From Deltaproteobacteria bacterium (GTDB lineage: Bacteria; Myxococcota_A; Polyangia; GCA-2747355; JADLHG01), in contig JADLHG010000064.1 of the NCBI GenBank assembly GCA_020848905.1, positions 1 through 40,966 of the forward strand: DNA of 40,966 nucleotides. The letters are read 5' to 3'. The notes beneath the pieces were generated by a model. It searched no databases and was not told the DNA's origin. It was given only the letters and a program-made list of their open reading frames with translations. Position numbers and translations under genes: made by a program. Shown here piece by piece: positions 16,954 to 28,190 of the stretch (the stretch's first letter is position 1; each line of letters begins with the position of its first letter).

Positions 16954-17224
16954 ATGCCGAACCCGGACGCCCCGCTGAGACACCACATCGGCTGCGCTGT
17001 CGAAGCTGCCGGGTTGGAAACTCGAGGTCGGCAAGCTGCACCGCGAGTACGAGCTCGCCGACCTCGTGGCTGCCTTTGGCTTCATGCCCGGTGCGGCGCT
17101 GGTCGCCCAGGGCACGGACCATCACCCCGAGACGAGGCTGGACCTGAAGCTGGCCCACGCGATGGAAGAGCCGGCGGATCGGCAGCTCGAGAAGGGATCC
17201 GGCTCGAACGGCTCTTCGCCGTGA
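16954..17224 (+). pseudogene. Decayed pterin-4a-carbinolamine dehydratase gene
   Basis: ATG 16954 begins MPNPDAPLRHHI, then a single-base frameshift near 16990 is needed to continue as AALSKLPGWKLEVGKLHREY and on through ELADLVAAFGFM, AALVAQGTDHHPE. This is the family pattern: W-x-x-x-x-G-x-L-x-R-x-Y/F, then the HHP active-site motif. Right after HHPE the sequence jumps to TRLDLKLAHAMEE, the last helix. About 20 residues (the usual V-x-L-x-T-H-D-x-G-G segment with a catalytic His) are missing. Stop TGA is at 17222-17224. The intact enzyme recycles tetrahydrobiopterin or aids molybdopterin-type cofactors; this copy should be inactive. Confidence 0.7.
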
Positions 17225-17263
17225 CCGTTCGCGCCCCTGCTCGCCGTCGCTGGTCATCGCTGG

Positions 17264-17824
17264 TCATCGCTCCCGAAGGGGCCGGAGGGCCCCGCTCCAT
17301 GCAATGAGCTGATCCAGCATCGCGTTCACCGCCGCTTCGTGGTGTGGTCCCGGCTTCAAGGTGGTGAAGTCCTCGAAGTCGGTGAAGAGCGAGAGCGCGA
17401 CCTGGGCGCGCACGTCGGCGACCTGGAGCTCGCCCATGACCAGCCGCAGTTGCTCCACGGCCCGCGTGCCGCCGACGCTGCCGTAGCCCACGAACCCGGC
17501 CGCCTTGTTGTTCCACTCGCGATAGAGGTAGTCGATCGCGTTCTTGAGCGCACCGGAGGTCCCGTGGTTGTACTCCGGCGTCACGAACACGTAGCCGTCG
17601 AAGGATCCGATCTTCGCAGCCCAGGCTTTGGTGTGCGGCCGGCTGTACTGGCCCATGGACGGGGGTACCGGCTCGTCGAGAAGCGGCAGGTCGAAGTCCT
17701 TGATGTCGACGAGCTCGAACTCGGCCTCGCGGCGCTTCTTCGCGATCTCGTGCACCCAGCGGGCGACCGCTTCGGCCTTGCGGCCGGGGCGCGTGCTTCC
17801 GATGATGATGGCTAGCTTGACCAT
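17264..17824 (-). CDS. NADPH-dependent FMN reductase family protein
   Basis: 186 residues from ATG 17824, with GGAGA 7 nt upstream. MVKLAIIIGSTRPGRKAEAV carries the FMN-phosphate loop GSTRPGR, and FVTPEYNHGTSGALKNAIDY is the family's second FMN-binding motif (PEYN). Length fits the flavodoxin-like NADPH:FMN/chromate/quinone reductases (~180-190 aa). Such enzymes reduce quinones, azo dyes or chromate in the cytoplasm and often protect against oxidative stress. It lies between the two 195-bp repeats. The palindrome of copy 2 is about 100 bp upstream of its start, so it may belong to the V4R regulon. Confidence 0.88.
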   Translation of the reverse strand: MVKLAIIIGSTRPGRKAEAVARWVHEIAKKRREAEFELVDIKDFDLPLLDEPVPPSMGQYSRPHTKAWAAKIGSFDGYVFVTPEYNHGTSGALKNAIDYLYREWNNKAAGFVGYGSVGGTRAVEQLRLVMGELQVADVRAQVALSLFTDFEDFTTLKPGPHHEAAVNAMLDQLIAWSGALRPLRER

Positions 17825-17913
17825 GGTCCGTTCTCCTGCGTGGGGAAGGCTGCTTCGTTCACACCCGCGAAGCAGGCCTGACGAAGGATGACCTGGTTCC
17901 GGTCGAGCGCCAT
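17812..17913 (-). CDS. Possible 33-aa upstream ORF before the FMN reductase
   Basis: ATG 17913 is preceded by GGGGAG at 7-8 nt and encodes MALDRNQVILRQACFAGVNE plus 13 more residues. It ends at TAG 17812-17814, 13 bp inside the reductase gene in another frame. It begins just at the edge of the 195-bp repeat. It could be a leader peptide coupling translation to the reductase, or the broken N-terminus of a lost gene. There is no homology I can name. Confidence 0.25.
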   Translation of the reverse strand: MALDRNQVILRQACFAGVNEAAFPTQENGPWSS

Positions 17914-17915
17914 CA

Positions 17916-18110
17916 CCGTCGCTCCCCATCAAGTTGAATGAGACGTCACTTCATCTTGATACGAGGGGGCAGTGCCGCGAAACCCTGGCGGGCGCAATCC
18001 CTCGGAGGTGCTCGCCTACGTTGGCGGCCCGGAAGCTGCTCCAGGGCGCTCTGCAACCGTTGGTCTGCCACGGCACCGGGGGCCCACCACCTGGAGGCTG
18101 GGCGAACCCG
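17916..18110 (+). repeat. ~195-bp direct repeat, copy 2
   Basis: Second copy of the segment at 16709-16902, same orientation. It is bounded on the left by the small upstream ORF/FMN reductase leader and on the right by the CorC/HlyC remnant. The matched ends are sharp, and the flanking sequence is unrelated. No transposase or integrase accompanies either copy. Confidence 0.85.
17928..17960. promoter_or_regulatory. 33-bp palindrome, candidate activator-binding site, copy 2
   Basis: Arms ATCAAGTTGAA (17928-17938) and TTCATCTTGAT (17950-17960) are complementary at ten of eleven positions; the centre includes GACGTC. Against copy 1 one arm base changes to improve pairing and one centre base differs. 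It lies 104 bp upstream of the FMN reductase start, a typical distance for a sigma-54 enhancer site. Confidence 0.5.
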
Positions 18111-18145
18111 CGGCGGCGCGGAGCCTACCGCTCGAGGAGCTTCAC

Positions 18146-20287
<2,142 letters not shown>

Positions 20288-20300
20288 GAGGAGCGGACCG

Positions 20301-20767
20301 ATGTCGGAGGAGCGGGATGGACGCAGGGCCCTCGGTGACTGGGAGGGCGAAGGAGGTGGCGTGGGCGCGGCCCCTCGCGAGTCGCGTGGGCGCGGAGATG
20401 CGCGTTGCCGGCCGACGCTCCCTCAGGGCTACGACGCGCAGCCGGCCTTTGGCTTCTCCGATGCGACGGGACGCTACTCGTACGAGTTCAACCGCGTCTA
20501 CGGTCCCATGGACAGCTCCGGCGGACGCGGACCGATCGCTCGTCTGGATGAGGACCGGAGCTACTGGGCGGTGGGCTGGTCGACGTTCGAGGGGACCGAG
20601 GAGGAGCGGCCGATGGGCCGCTGGCTGACCTATGCCCAGGCGCGCAAGCTGCCGGGCCCCCGCCTCACGTTCGAACGGTTCTCGTCCGTGTGGACGATGT
20701 GCGACCGGCTCCCGGCGCTCATGAAGGTGGAGGATCAGGCCGGCTCCGATGCCGGAGGAGCGAGGTC

Positions 20768-20786
<19 letters not shown>
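20301..20786 (+). CDS. Uncharacterised protein between groEL and ftsH
   Basis: 161 residues; the start has GAGGAG 8 nt upstream and is 13 bp after groEL. The end overlaps the ftsH start by 19 bp. The first ~40 residues are Gly/Arg-rich and probably unfolded. The rest has an aromatic, beta-looking core (YDAQPAFGFSDATGRYSYEF, DRSYWAVGWSTFEG, MGRWLTYAQARKLPG). No signal peptide or membrane helix. I know no family. The tight packing between a chaperonin and a membrane protease suggests a role in the same stress function, perhaps as an adaptor. Confidence 0.65.
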
Positions 20787-22699
<1,913 letters not shown>

Positions 22700-22796
22700 T
22701 GGCGTCGATCGCGCGGAGGTCGTTCAACAGTACGTAAGGAGGTGAAGCGATCGACGGCCCGCAACGTGCATCTCGAGGACCCGGAGGCATGGGCCG

Positions 22797-23522
22797 ATGA
22801 TCACGCTCCGCAGGGCCGAGGACCGCCGGCACGATCGCCGCCGCACGCAAGAGGCCTGGCAGACCTTCTTCCCCGGGGACCGAGCCGACCCGCTCGCCGA
22901 GGGCTTTGGACGTCTCGCACTCTTCGACGAGCACCATCTCCCACCGGGAGCGGGCGTCCCGCGCTATCCCCGCCACGACGCGGAGATCGTCACCTTCGTG
23001 CGTGAGGGCGCCCTGGCGTATGAGGATTCGACGGGCTGCTCGGGCGTGGTCCACGCGGGCGAGTTCCAGCGCATCACCGCGGGACGCGGCCTTCGCCACA
23101 GCGAGCGGAACGCGTCGCGGACCGATTGGGCGCACGTCTTTCAGAGCTGGTTAAGGCCGTCGGAGGCGGGGCTCGAGCCTGGTCACGAGCAGAAACGCTT
23201 CAGCACGGCGGAGCGCCGGGGGGGACTGTGCGTCGTCGCCTCCCCCGACGCACGAAGGGGGGCGCTGCGCCTCCATGCCGACGCCCTGGTGTACGCGGCC
23301 GTGCTCGACCCCGGACAGCACGTGGCGCACGAGCTCTCGCCGGGGCGACGCGCCTGGCTCCACCTCGTGCAGGGGGAGGTGATGTTCAACGACCTCGTGC
23401 TGACCACGGGGGATGGTGTCGGCGTGGCGGCCGAGCGGGTCGTCTCGTTCAGGGCGCGGGAGGAGACCGAGATCCTGCTGCTCGACCTCGGAGAAGATCA
23501 TGCCGCGCCTTCCCTCAGTTGA
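22797..23522 (+). CDS. Pirin-family bicupin with altered metal site
   Basis: 241 residues, normal for bacterial pirins. The N-terminal cupin contains DAEIVTFVREGALAYEDSTG, then GVVHAGEFQRITAGRGLRHS. In pirins four ligands (H-x-H, then H-x-E) hold iron. Here the second pair is kept (RHSE), but the P-H-P-H-R segment reads RYPRH, so both early His ligands are replaced, with a His displaced by one position. Pirins act as quercetinases or redox-dependent regulators. This one may not bind iron in the normal way. It lies 97 bp after ftsH with GGAGG upstream, and its end overlaps the next gene by 23 bp. Confidence 0.85.
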   Translation: MITLRRAEDRRHDRRRTQEAWQTFFPGDRADPLAEGFGRLALFDEHHLPPGAGVPRYPRHDAEIVTFVREGALAYEDSTGCSGVVHAGEFQRITAGRGLRHSERNASRTDWAHVFQSWLRPSEAGLEPGHEQKRFSTAERRGGLCVVASPDARRGALRLHADALVYAAVLDPGQHVAHELSPGRRAWLHLVQGEVMFNDLVLTTGDGVGVAAERVVSFRAREETEILLLDLGEDHAAPSLS

Positions 23523-24375
23523 ACCGGAGGCGGGCCCTGGCGTGCGCGTCCCGCGAGCCGCTCTGCGCGAGGGTGGCTGCGAGGTGCGCATCTACAACCG
23601 CCTCCGGGCACTGCTCATCGGACGCTTTGGCCGCAACCACCGGAAGGGCCTGCTGGCCGACGACGAAGTGGCCTTCCTCGGCGGAATCAACATCGGCGAC
23701 GAGCCCAGTCGCTCGGTAGACAGCGCGGTGCGCATCTTTCTCTGTGGCATCGGCGGGGGCTGGCGCCTGCGTCGGCGATACCTGAAGGCCTTCGACAAGG
23801 CCCGCGAGCGCATTCACATCGCGCACGGCTACTTCCTGCCCGACCCCGGCGTGCTCCGCGCCATCACCGCCGCCGCGGCCCGAGGCGTACAGGTGCGGCT
23901 GCTGCTCGCCGGCCGGAGCGACGTTCCGTTCGCACGCGCGGCCTCGAGAAGCCTCTATCGCCGGTTGCTCGCCGCGGGCGTGGCCATTCACGAGTGGAAC
24001 GAATCGGTCTTGCACGCCAAGGTGGCCACGGTCGATGGGCGCCATCTGCTCGTGGGTAGCTTCAACCTGGATCCGTACTCGCTGGCCAATCTGGAGACGC
24101 TGGCCGAGGTCTCCGACGCGCAGCTCGTGGAGCAGGGAGAGGCGTGGATCCAGGACCGCTTCGCGCGTTCGCGCGTCATGACCGCCGTGGAGGCGAGTAC
24201 GCGACTCCAGCGCTGGCTCTTCGATCCGCTCGGCCGCCTCGTGGCACGGCTGGTGGACGCGATCAGTCGCGTGATCGCCAGTCGACGACGGCGCCGCGCG
24301 TCGCTGGACGAATCGTTTGTGTCAGATCCGCGACGCGGAGGGGAACGCGACGCGGAAGAAAGGAATCGACGATAA
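23500..24375 (+). CDS. Shortened phospholipase D / cardiolipin synthase-like protein
   Basis: 291 residues from ATG 23500, inside the end of the pirin gene. Two HKD motifs are present: HRK(47-49)...Asp54 with VAFLGGINI, and His172-x-Lys174-x4-Asp179 followed by VGSFNLDPYS. These are the active sites of phosphatidyl transferases such as ClsB. ClsB proteins run ~390-410 residues with about 100 before the first HKD; here only ~46 remain, and the gap between the HKDs looks shorter than usual. The protein may be a trimmed but active form or a decaying gene. A basic Arg-rich tail ends it. If active it would remodel membrane phospholipids, fitting the stress theme. Confidence 0.7.
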   Translation: MPRLPSVEPEAGPGVRVPRAALREGGCEVRIYNRLRALLIGRFGRNHRKGLLADDEVAFLGGINIGDEPSRSVDSAVRIFLCGIGGGWRLRRRYLKAFDKARERIHIAHGYFLPDPGVLRAITAAAARGVQVRLLLAGRSDVPFARAASRSLYRRLLAAGVAIHEWNESVLHAKVATVDGRHLLVGSFNLDPYSLANLETLAEVSDAQLVEQGEAWIQDRFARSRVMTAVEASTRLQRWLFDPLGRLVARLVDAISRVIASRRRRRASLDESFVSDPRRGGERDAEERNRR

Positions 24376-24554
24376 GACTCAAGGAAGCCATCGAGGGCCG
24401 GTTTGCGCTGCTCGCCGCGAAGACGAGCGTCGTCACCGGGAGTCTCTGGGCCTTCGCGGGGGCGTTGCTGGTCATCCTCGTCATCCAGCACGCACAGGAC
24501 AAGGAGATGCGGGCCGTGCAGTTGAAGCTGGACGAGATCATCGCCCCCGCGCCC
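24372..24554 (+). pseudogene. Remnant of a low-affinity iron permease-type membrane protein
   Basis: In a frame with no usable start codon, GSLWAFAGALLVILVIQHAQ is followed by DKEMRAVQLKLDEIIA. The latter closely follows the C-terminal signature of the low-affinity iron permease family (IQNTQNRD-x-x-A-x-Q-L-K-L-D-E-L-I). The first helix appears joined directly to the last one; the intervening ~35 residues of the usual protein are missing. It begins at the stop of the PLD-like gene. The frame continues without family resemblance into the next gene. Confidence 0.5.
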
Positions 24555-24663
24555 GCGAGATTTCTCTGCACAAAGCCCGCGGCGGATGCACTTCCTCCGA
24601 TGGCGGCTCCCCCGGGCGTGCGCGCCGGAGGGGGGGCGAAACGTGCAAAAGAGAAAGGAACCC

Positions 24664-26385
24664 ATGAACCTGGATGGCAAAGCGACACGGTGCATCACGC
24701 TGCTTCTCGCTCTTGGGTTCGGCGCCGTGGCCGGGTGCGGCGACGAGTCGCCCTCGGTGCATCGCGCGGACGGGGGGCAAGGCCACGACGGCGAGGGGGG
24801 GGGCCCCGACTCCTCCGAGTGCCGGGGGGAGGGCTGCACGGCCGCGGCCCGTGACGCCGGAGGTGCCTCAGAGGGGGGTGGCGTGGTGCTCCACGACGCG
24901 CGTCGGAGCTCCGACGGTCCGCGCGTGCCGCGGGATGGCGGCCGCACGCCGGACGGCCCCGGTGCGGTCCGGGACGGAGGCCGCACGCCGGATGGCCCGC
25001 GGCGCGACAGCGGCGCGAAGAGCGACGGCAACGTGCAGCCCCCCGGACCCGTCGCCGCGTTTCCGGGAGCCGAAGGTTTTGGTGCGAAGACCATTGGCGG
25101 CCGCGGGGGCAAGGTCTTTCAGGTGACAAACCTGAACGACTCCGGGGCCGGCAGCCTGAGGGAATGCGTGGCAGCCACGGGGGCGCGCGTCTGCGTCTTC
25201 AAGGTGGGGGGCACCATCGTCCTCAACTCGGCGCTCACCGTCGCCAACCCGAACCTCACGATCGCCGGCCAGACGGCGCCGGGCGGAGGAATCACGCTGA
25301 CGCACCCGGCGGGCAACACCAGCACGCTGATCAACGTGGCCACCTCGGAGGTGATCATCCGTTACCTCTCCTCGAGGCCCGGTGCGGGAGGCGAGAACCA
25401 TGCGCTGACGATCGGCAAGAACGGGGGAGATGTCCGCAACGTGGTCATCGACCATTGTTCCTTGAGCTGGGGCGTGGACGAGGTGCTGGAGACCTGGTAT
25501 CGCGTCCACGAGACGACCATCCAGTGGACGCTCGTCTCCGAGGCCCTGGACTGCAGCACGCACTCCAAGGGCTGCCACAGCAAGGGCGTGATGCTGGGCT
25601 CCTACGCTTCGAGCGAGCAGAAGAACGCGCCCGGCGCTTACAATATAAGCTTCCACCATAACCTCATAGCCCACAGCGGAGAACGCGGCCCGCTGGTGAA
25701 GACCTGCGGCGTGACGGACGTGGTCAATAACGTGATATACAATCCGTTCTGGACCTTCAGCCACGTAGATCTGGAGAAGCAGCTCCCCGGCGTCCTGATG
25801 CAGGTGAACTACCTCGGTAATTACTTCAAATACGGCACCAGCTCGAGCTCCGGAAAATACGAAATCAAGGTAATCAATGATGCAAAGACCGGCAAAGGGG
25901 CCCAGGTCTTCGTGCAGGGCAACCTCGGGCCTCACCGCAGCACCGAGACCGCTCCCGAGCTGAACGTGATGGAACCTGGCTCGCAGAGCTACCTCGTGCC
26001 GAATCGGTTCCCTTCGCCGGCGATTACGACCTCCGCGGCGGCGCAGGCCTACCAGGTGGTGCTCGCCGGGGTGGGTAACACCCAGGGGGTAGACGCGCAG
26101 GGCGGCTACTTCTGGCGGCGCGATGCCATCGATCAGCGCATCGTGGCTGATGTGAAGAACGGAACGGGAAAGATCATCGACGATCCTTCCCAGGTCGGCG
26201 GCTGGCTGGCCATCGCCTCGGGGACGCCCTACGGCGACAGCGACGGGGACGGCATGTCCGACGCGTGGGAACGCAACCTGGGGCTGAACCCCAACCAGGC
26301 GGCCGACGGCGCCCTAGACCGGGATGGGGACGGATATACGAACCTCGAGGAGTTCCTCAACGGCACCAACCCGACCGGGCCTTAA
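24664..26385 (+). CDS. Pectate-lyase-like lipoprotein
   Basis: 574 residues. ATG 24664 has AAAGGAA upstream and opens a lipoprotein signal peptide (CITLLLALGFGAVAGC). A long linker includes two 39-bp-spaced copies of RDGGRTPDGP. The enzymatic part starts FPGAEGFGAKTIGGRGGKVF with VTNLNDSGAGSLREC, the typical opening of PL1-like bacterial pectate lyases, and continues as a beta-helix (VVIDHCSLSWGVDE, ISFHHNLIAHSGERGPL). The C-terminus DSDGDGMSDAWERNLGLNPN and DRDGDGYTNLEEFLNG is a calcium-binding Asp-rich module as in thrombospondin-3/dockerin-like tails. It probably degrades pectin-like polysaccharides at the cell surface. Some codons here (ATA, AAT) are richer in A/T than in neighbouring genes. 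Confidence 0.85.
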   Translation: MNLDGKATRCITLLLALGFGAVAGCGDESPSVHRADGGQGHDGEGGGPDSSECRGEGCTAAARDAGGASEGGGVVLHDARRSSDGPRVPRDGGRTPDGPGAVRDGGRTPDGPRRDSGAKSDGNVQPPGPVAAFPGAEGFGAKTIGGRGGKVFQVTNLNDSGAGSLRECVAATGARVCVFKVGGTIVLNSALTVANPNLTIAGQTAPGGGITLTHPAGNTSTLINVATSEVIIRYLSSRPGAGGENHALTIGKNGGDVRNVVIDHCSLSWGVDEVLETWYRVHETTIQWTLVSEALDCSTHSKGCHSKGVMLGSYASSEQKNAPGAYNISFHHNLIAHSGERGPLVKTCGVTDVVNNVIYNPFWTFSHVDLEKQLPGVLMQVNYLGNYFKYGTSSSSGKYEIKVINDAKTGKGAQVFVQGNLGPHRSTETAPELNVMEPGSQSYLVPNRFPSPAITTSAAAQAYQVVLAGVGNTQGVDAQGGYFWRRDAIDQRIVADVKNGTGKIIDDPSQVGGWLAIASGTPYGDSDGDGMSDAWERNLGLNPNQAADGALDRDGDGYTNLEEFLNGTNPTGP

Positions 26386-26404
26386 GGAGGCTGGCCAGCC
26401 TCCT
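26385..26404. terminator. 20-bp perfect palindrome at the end of the pectate-lyase gene
   Basis: AGGAGGCTGGCCAGCCTCCT begins on the last base of the TAA stop codon and is a perfect 20-bp palindrome. As RNA it would form an 8-bp stem with a GGCC loop. There is no T-tract. It may be a Rho-assisted terminator or an mRNA-stabilising hairpin; a protein-binding site for the kinase gene 67 bp downstream is the alternative. Confidence 0.45.
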
Positions 26405-26471
26405 AAGCGACCGCGCATTCCAGCGGGCGCCCGAGGTATTCTCGGTCGTACCCACAACGGCCCACGGCTCG

Positions 26472-28190
26472 ATGCCCTGCCTCGACGAAAACCAGGTCCT
26501 GCAATACGTGGGGGGCTTCCTCTCCGCCGCCGAGGAACAGGTCATCGACGGGCATCTGGCCACGTGCGACGAGTGCCGCGCGCTCGTCTCGGCCGGGGGC
26601 GTGGCGGCGCTCGACGAGCTGGACTCGTGGGATGATCTGACCCGGACGGCCTCCGCCTCCTTCGCGGCGGGCTCGAGCCCGGTCTTGCTCGAAGGGCGCG
26701 TGAAGAAGGAGGTGCACAAAGACACCTACGTGCTGGAGCGCCTGATCGGCAGAGGCGGGTTCGGCGTGGTCTACGAGGCCTCCCACCTCCGTCTCGAGCG
26801 CCGCTTCGCGATCAAGTTCCTGTACCGGCGCTGGGCCGCGAATGCCGAGGCCGTGGCACGGATGAAACGCGAGGCGGAGATCACGAGCCGCCTCTCGCAT
26901 CCGAACATCGTCGAGATCGTCGACTTCAACTACTCCGACGACGGCACGCCGTTCATCGTGATGGAGCTTCTGCAAGGAGAGTCCCTGGCGGAGCGGCTGA
27001 AACGGGTAGGGACGATCTCCGACCTAGCCGAGGTGGCTGGAACCATTCTCCCGGTCATTGCCGCACTGACGGCCGCCCACGAGAAGGGGATCGTCCACCG
27101 CGACCTGAAGCCCAGCAACATCTTCCTCTGTCGGGGACCGGAGGCGCAGGAGATTGTGAAGGTGGTGGACTTCGGCATCGCCAAGATCTCGGCCCCGGTG
27201 CGCGCGACCGGCCGGAAGCGCCCCGCCGAGGAGATCACCCGGATTCGCTCGGTGATCGGCACGCCGAAGTACATGTCTCCCGAGCAGGCTCTCGGGCGCT
27301 CTTCGGAGGTGGATCGTCGCGCCGACATCTTCGCCCTGGGTGCCATCCTCTTTCGGATGCTGAGCGGCGTCGCCCCGTTCGAAGGGGCCACCGCCGAGGA
27401 GACGATGGACCGCGTGGCCCGCGGCCAGCCTCTGGAAAACGACCGGTGGCGGGCCGTCCCGCGGACGCAGCGAGAGGCGATTCTCCGGGCGCTGAGCAAG
27501 GACCCGGACAAGAGGCAGCAGTCCGCGCGCCAGCTCGGCGAGGAGCTCGCGCTGAGCAGCTTCGTCGAGGGCCCGCGAGCCACCATCAGCGCCACCGAGA
27601 ACGTGCACCGTCGGCCCGGGAAGGGGCTCCCTCACCACCGGCGGCTGCTTCTCGCGACGCTGTCGGCGACCGTCGCTGTCGGCGCGGTCGCAAGCTACGT
27701 CGCGGTTTCCCGCCGCGACCGCGTGCCGCAGAAGGCGCCAGTAGTCGCGCGCGCAGCCCCGGATGCCCTCGCGGCCGATGGGTCGCTCGGCGCCATCAGG
27801 GTGCCGGAGGTCCGCCGCGACGCTGCGGCGACCCACGCTGCGAACGACGGGCTGGTGCGCGGGCCATCTGTGGAAGCCCGTCGGCCGCCGTCCCGGAGCG
27901 CCCGGTCGAGCCCCCGGCATTCGCGCCACCTCGCAGGGCCCAGAGCCTGGGGATCGATGATCATCCAGAGCAAGCTCAAGGAGACGGGCCAGTATCTCTG
28001 GGCCGAGGTCTTCCTCGACGGAAAGCACGTGGGTCAGACGGCCATGACCCTGGAGAAGGTGAGCGAGGGCCTGCACAAGGTGGAGGTGCGCCGAGCTGGC
28101 TACCTCTCCTCGCTCCGCCGGGCCAGGGTTCGCCCGGGAAAGAAGACCGTGGTCCGCTTCGAGCTAGAACGCGCGGGCCCGGCTCAGTAG
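26472..28190 (+). CDS. Membrane Ser/Thr protein kinase with N-terminal zinc motif and C-terminal PEGA domain
   Basis: 572 residues from ATG 26472; upstream in-frame codons run through the previous gene's end. Residues 1-40 hold H28-x3-C32-x2-C35, a motif like the zinc-binding domain of anti-sigma factors. The kinase has the Gly loop GRGGFGVV (93-100), Lys115, HRDLKPSN (209-216), DFG (233-235) and GTPKYMSPEQ. One membrane helix follows at ~391-413, then a linker and a PEGA domain (VFLDGKHVGQTAMTLEKV, GLHKVEVRRAGY). So the kinase and zinc motif are cytoplasmic and PEGA lies outside. Substrates are unknown. It overlaps the convergent PEGA gene by 7 bp. Confidence 0.92.
   Translation: MPCLDENQVLQYVGGFLSAAEEQVIDGHLATCDECRALVSAGGVAALDELDSWDDLTRTASASFAAGSSPVLLEGRVKKEVHKDTYVLERLIGRGGFGVVYEASHLRLERRFAIKFLYRRWAANAEAVARMKREAEITSRLSHPNIVEIVDFNYSDDGTPFIVMELLQGESLAERLKRVGTISDLAEVAGTILPVIAALTAAHEKGIVHRDLKPSNIFLCRGPEAQEIVKVVDFGIAKISAPVRATGRKRPAEEITRIRSVIGTPKYMSPEQALGRSSEVDRRADIFALGAILFRMLSGVAPFEGATAEETMDRVARGQPLENDRWRAVPRTQREAILRALSKDPDKRQQSARQLGEELALSSFVEGPRATISATENVHRRPGKGLPHHRRLLLATLSATVAVGAVASYVAVSRRDRVPQKAPVVARAAPDALAADGSLGAIRVPEVRRDAAATHAANDGLVRGPSVEARRPPSRSARSSPRHSRHLAGPRAWGSMIIQSKLKETGQYLWAEVFLDGKHVGQTAMTLEKVSEGLHKVEVRRAGYLSSLRRARVRPGKKTVVRFELERAGPAQ

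Noticed and set aside
20317-20628. Alternative frame over the 161-residue gene
   Set aside because: Arg/Ser-rich shadow; the chosen frame has the ribosome binding site and operon spacing.
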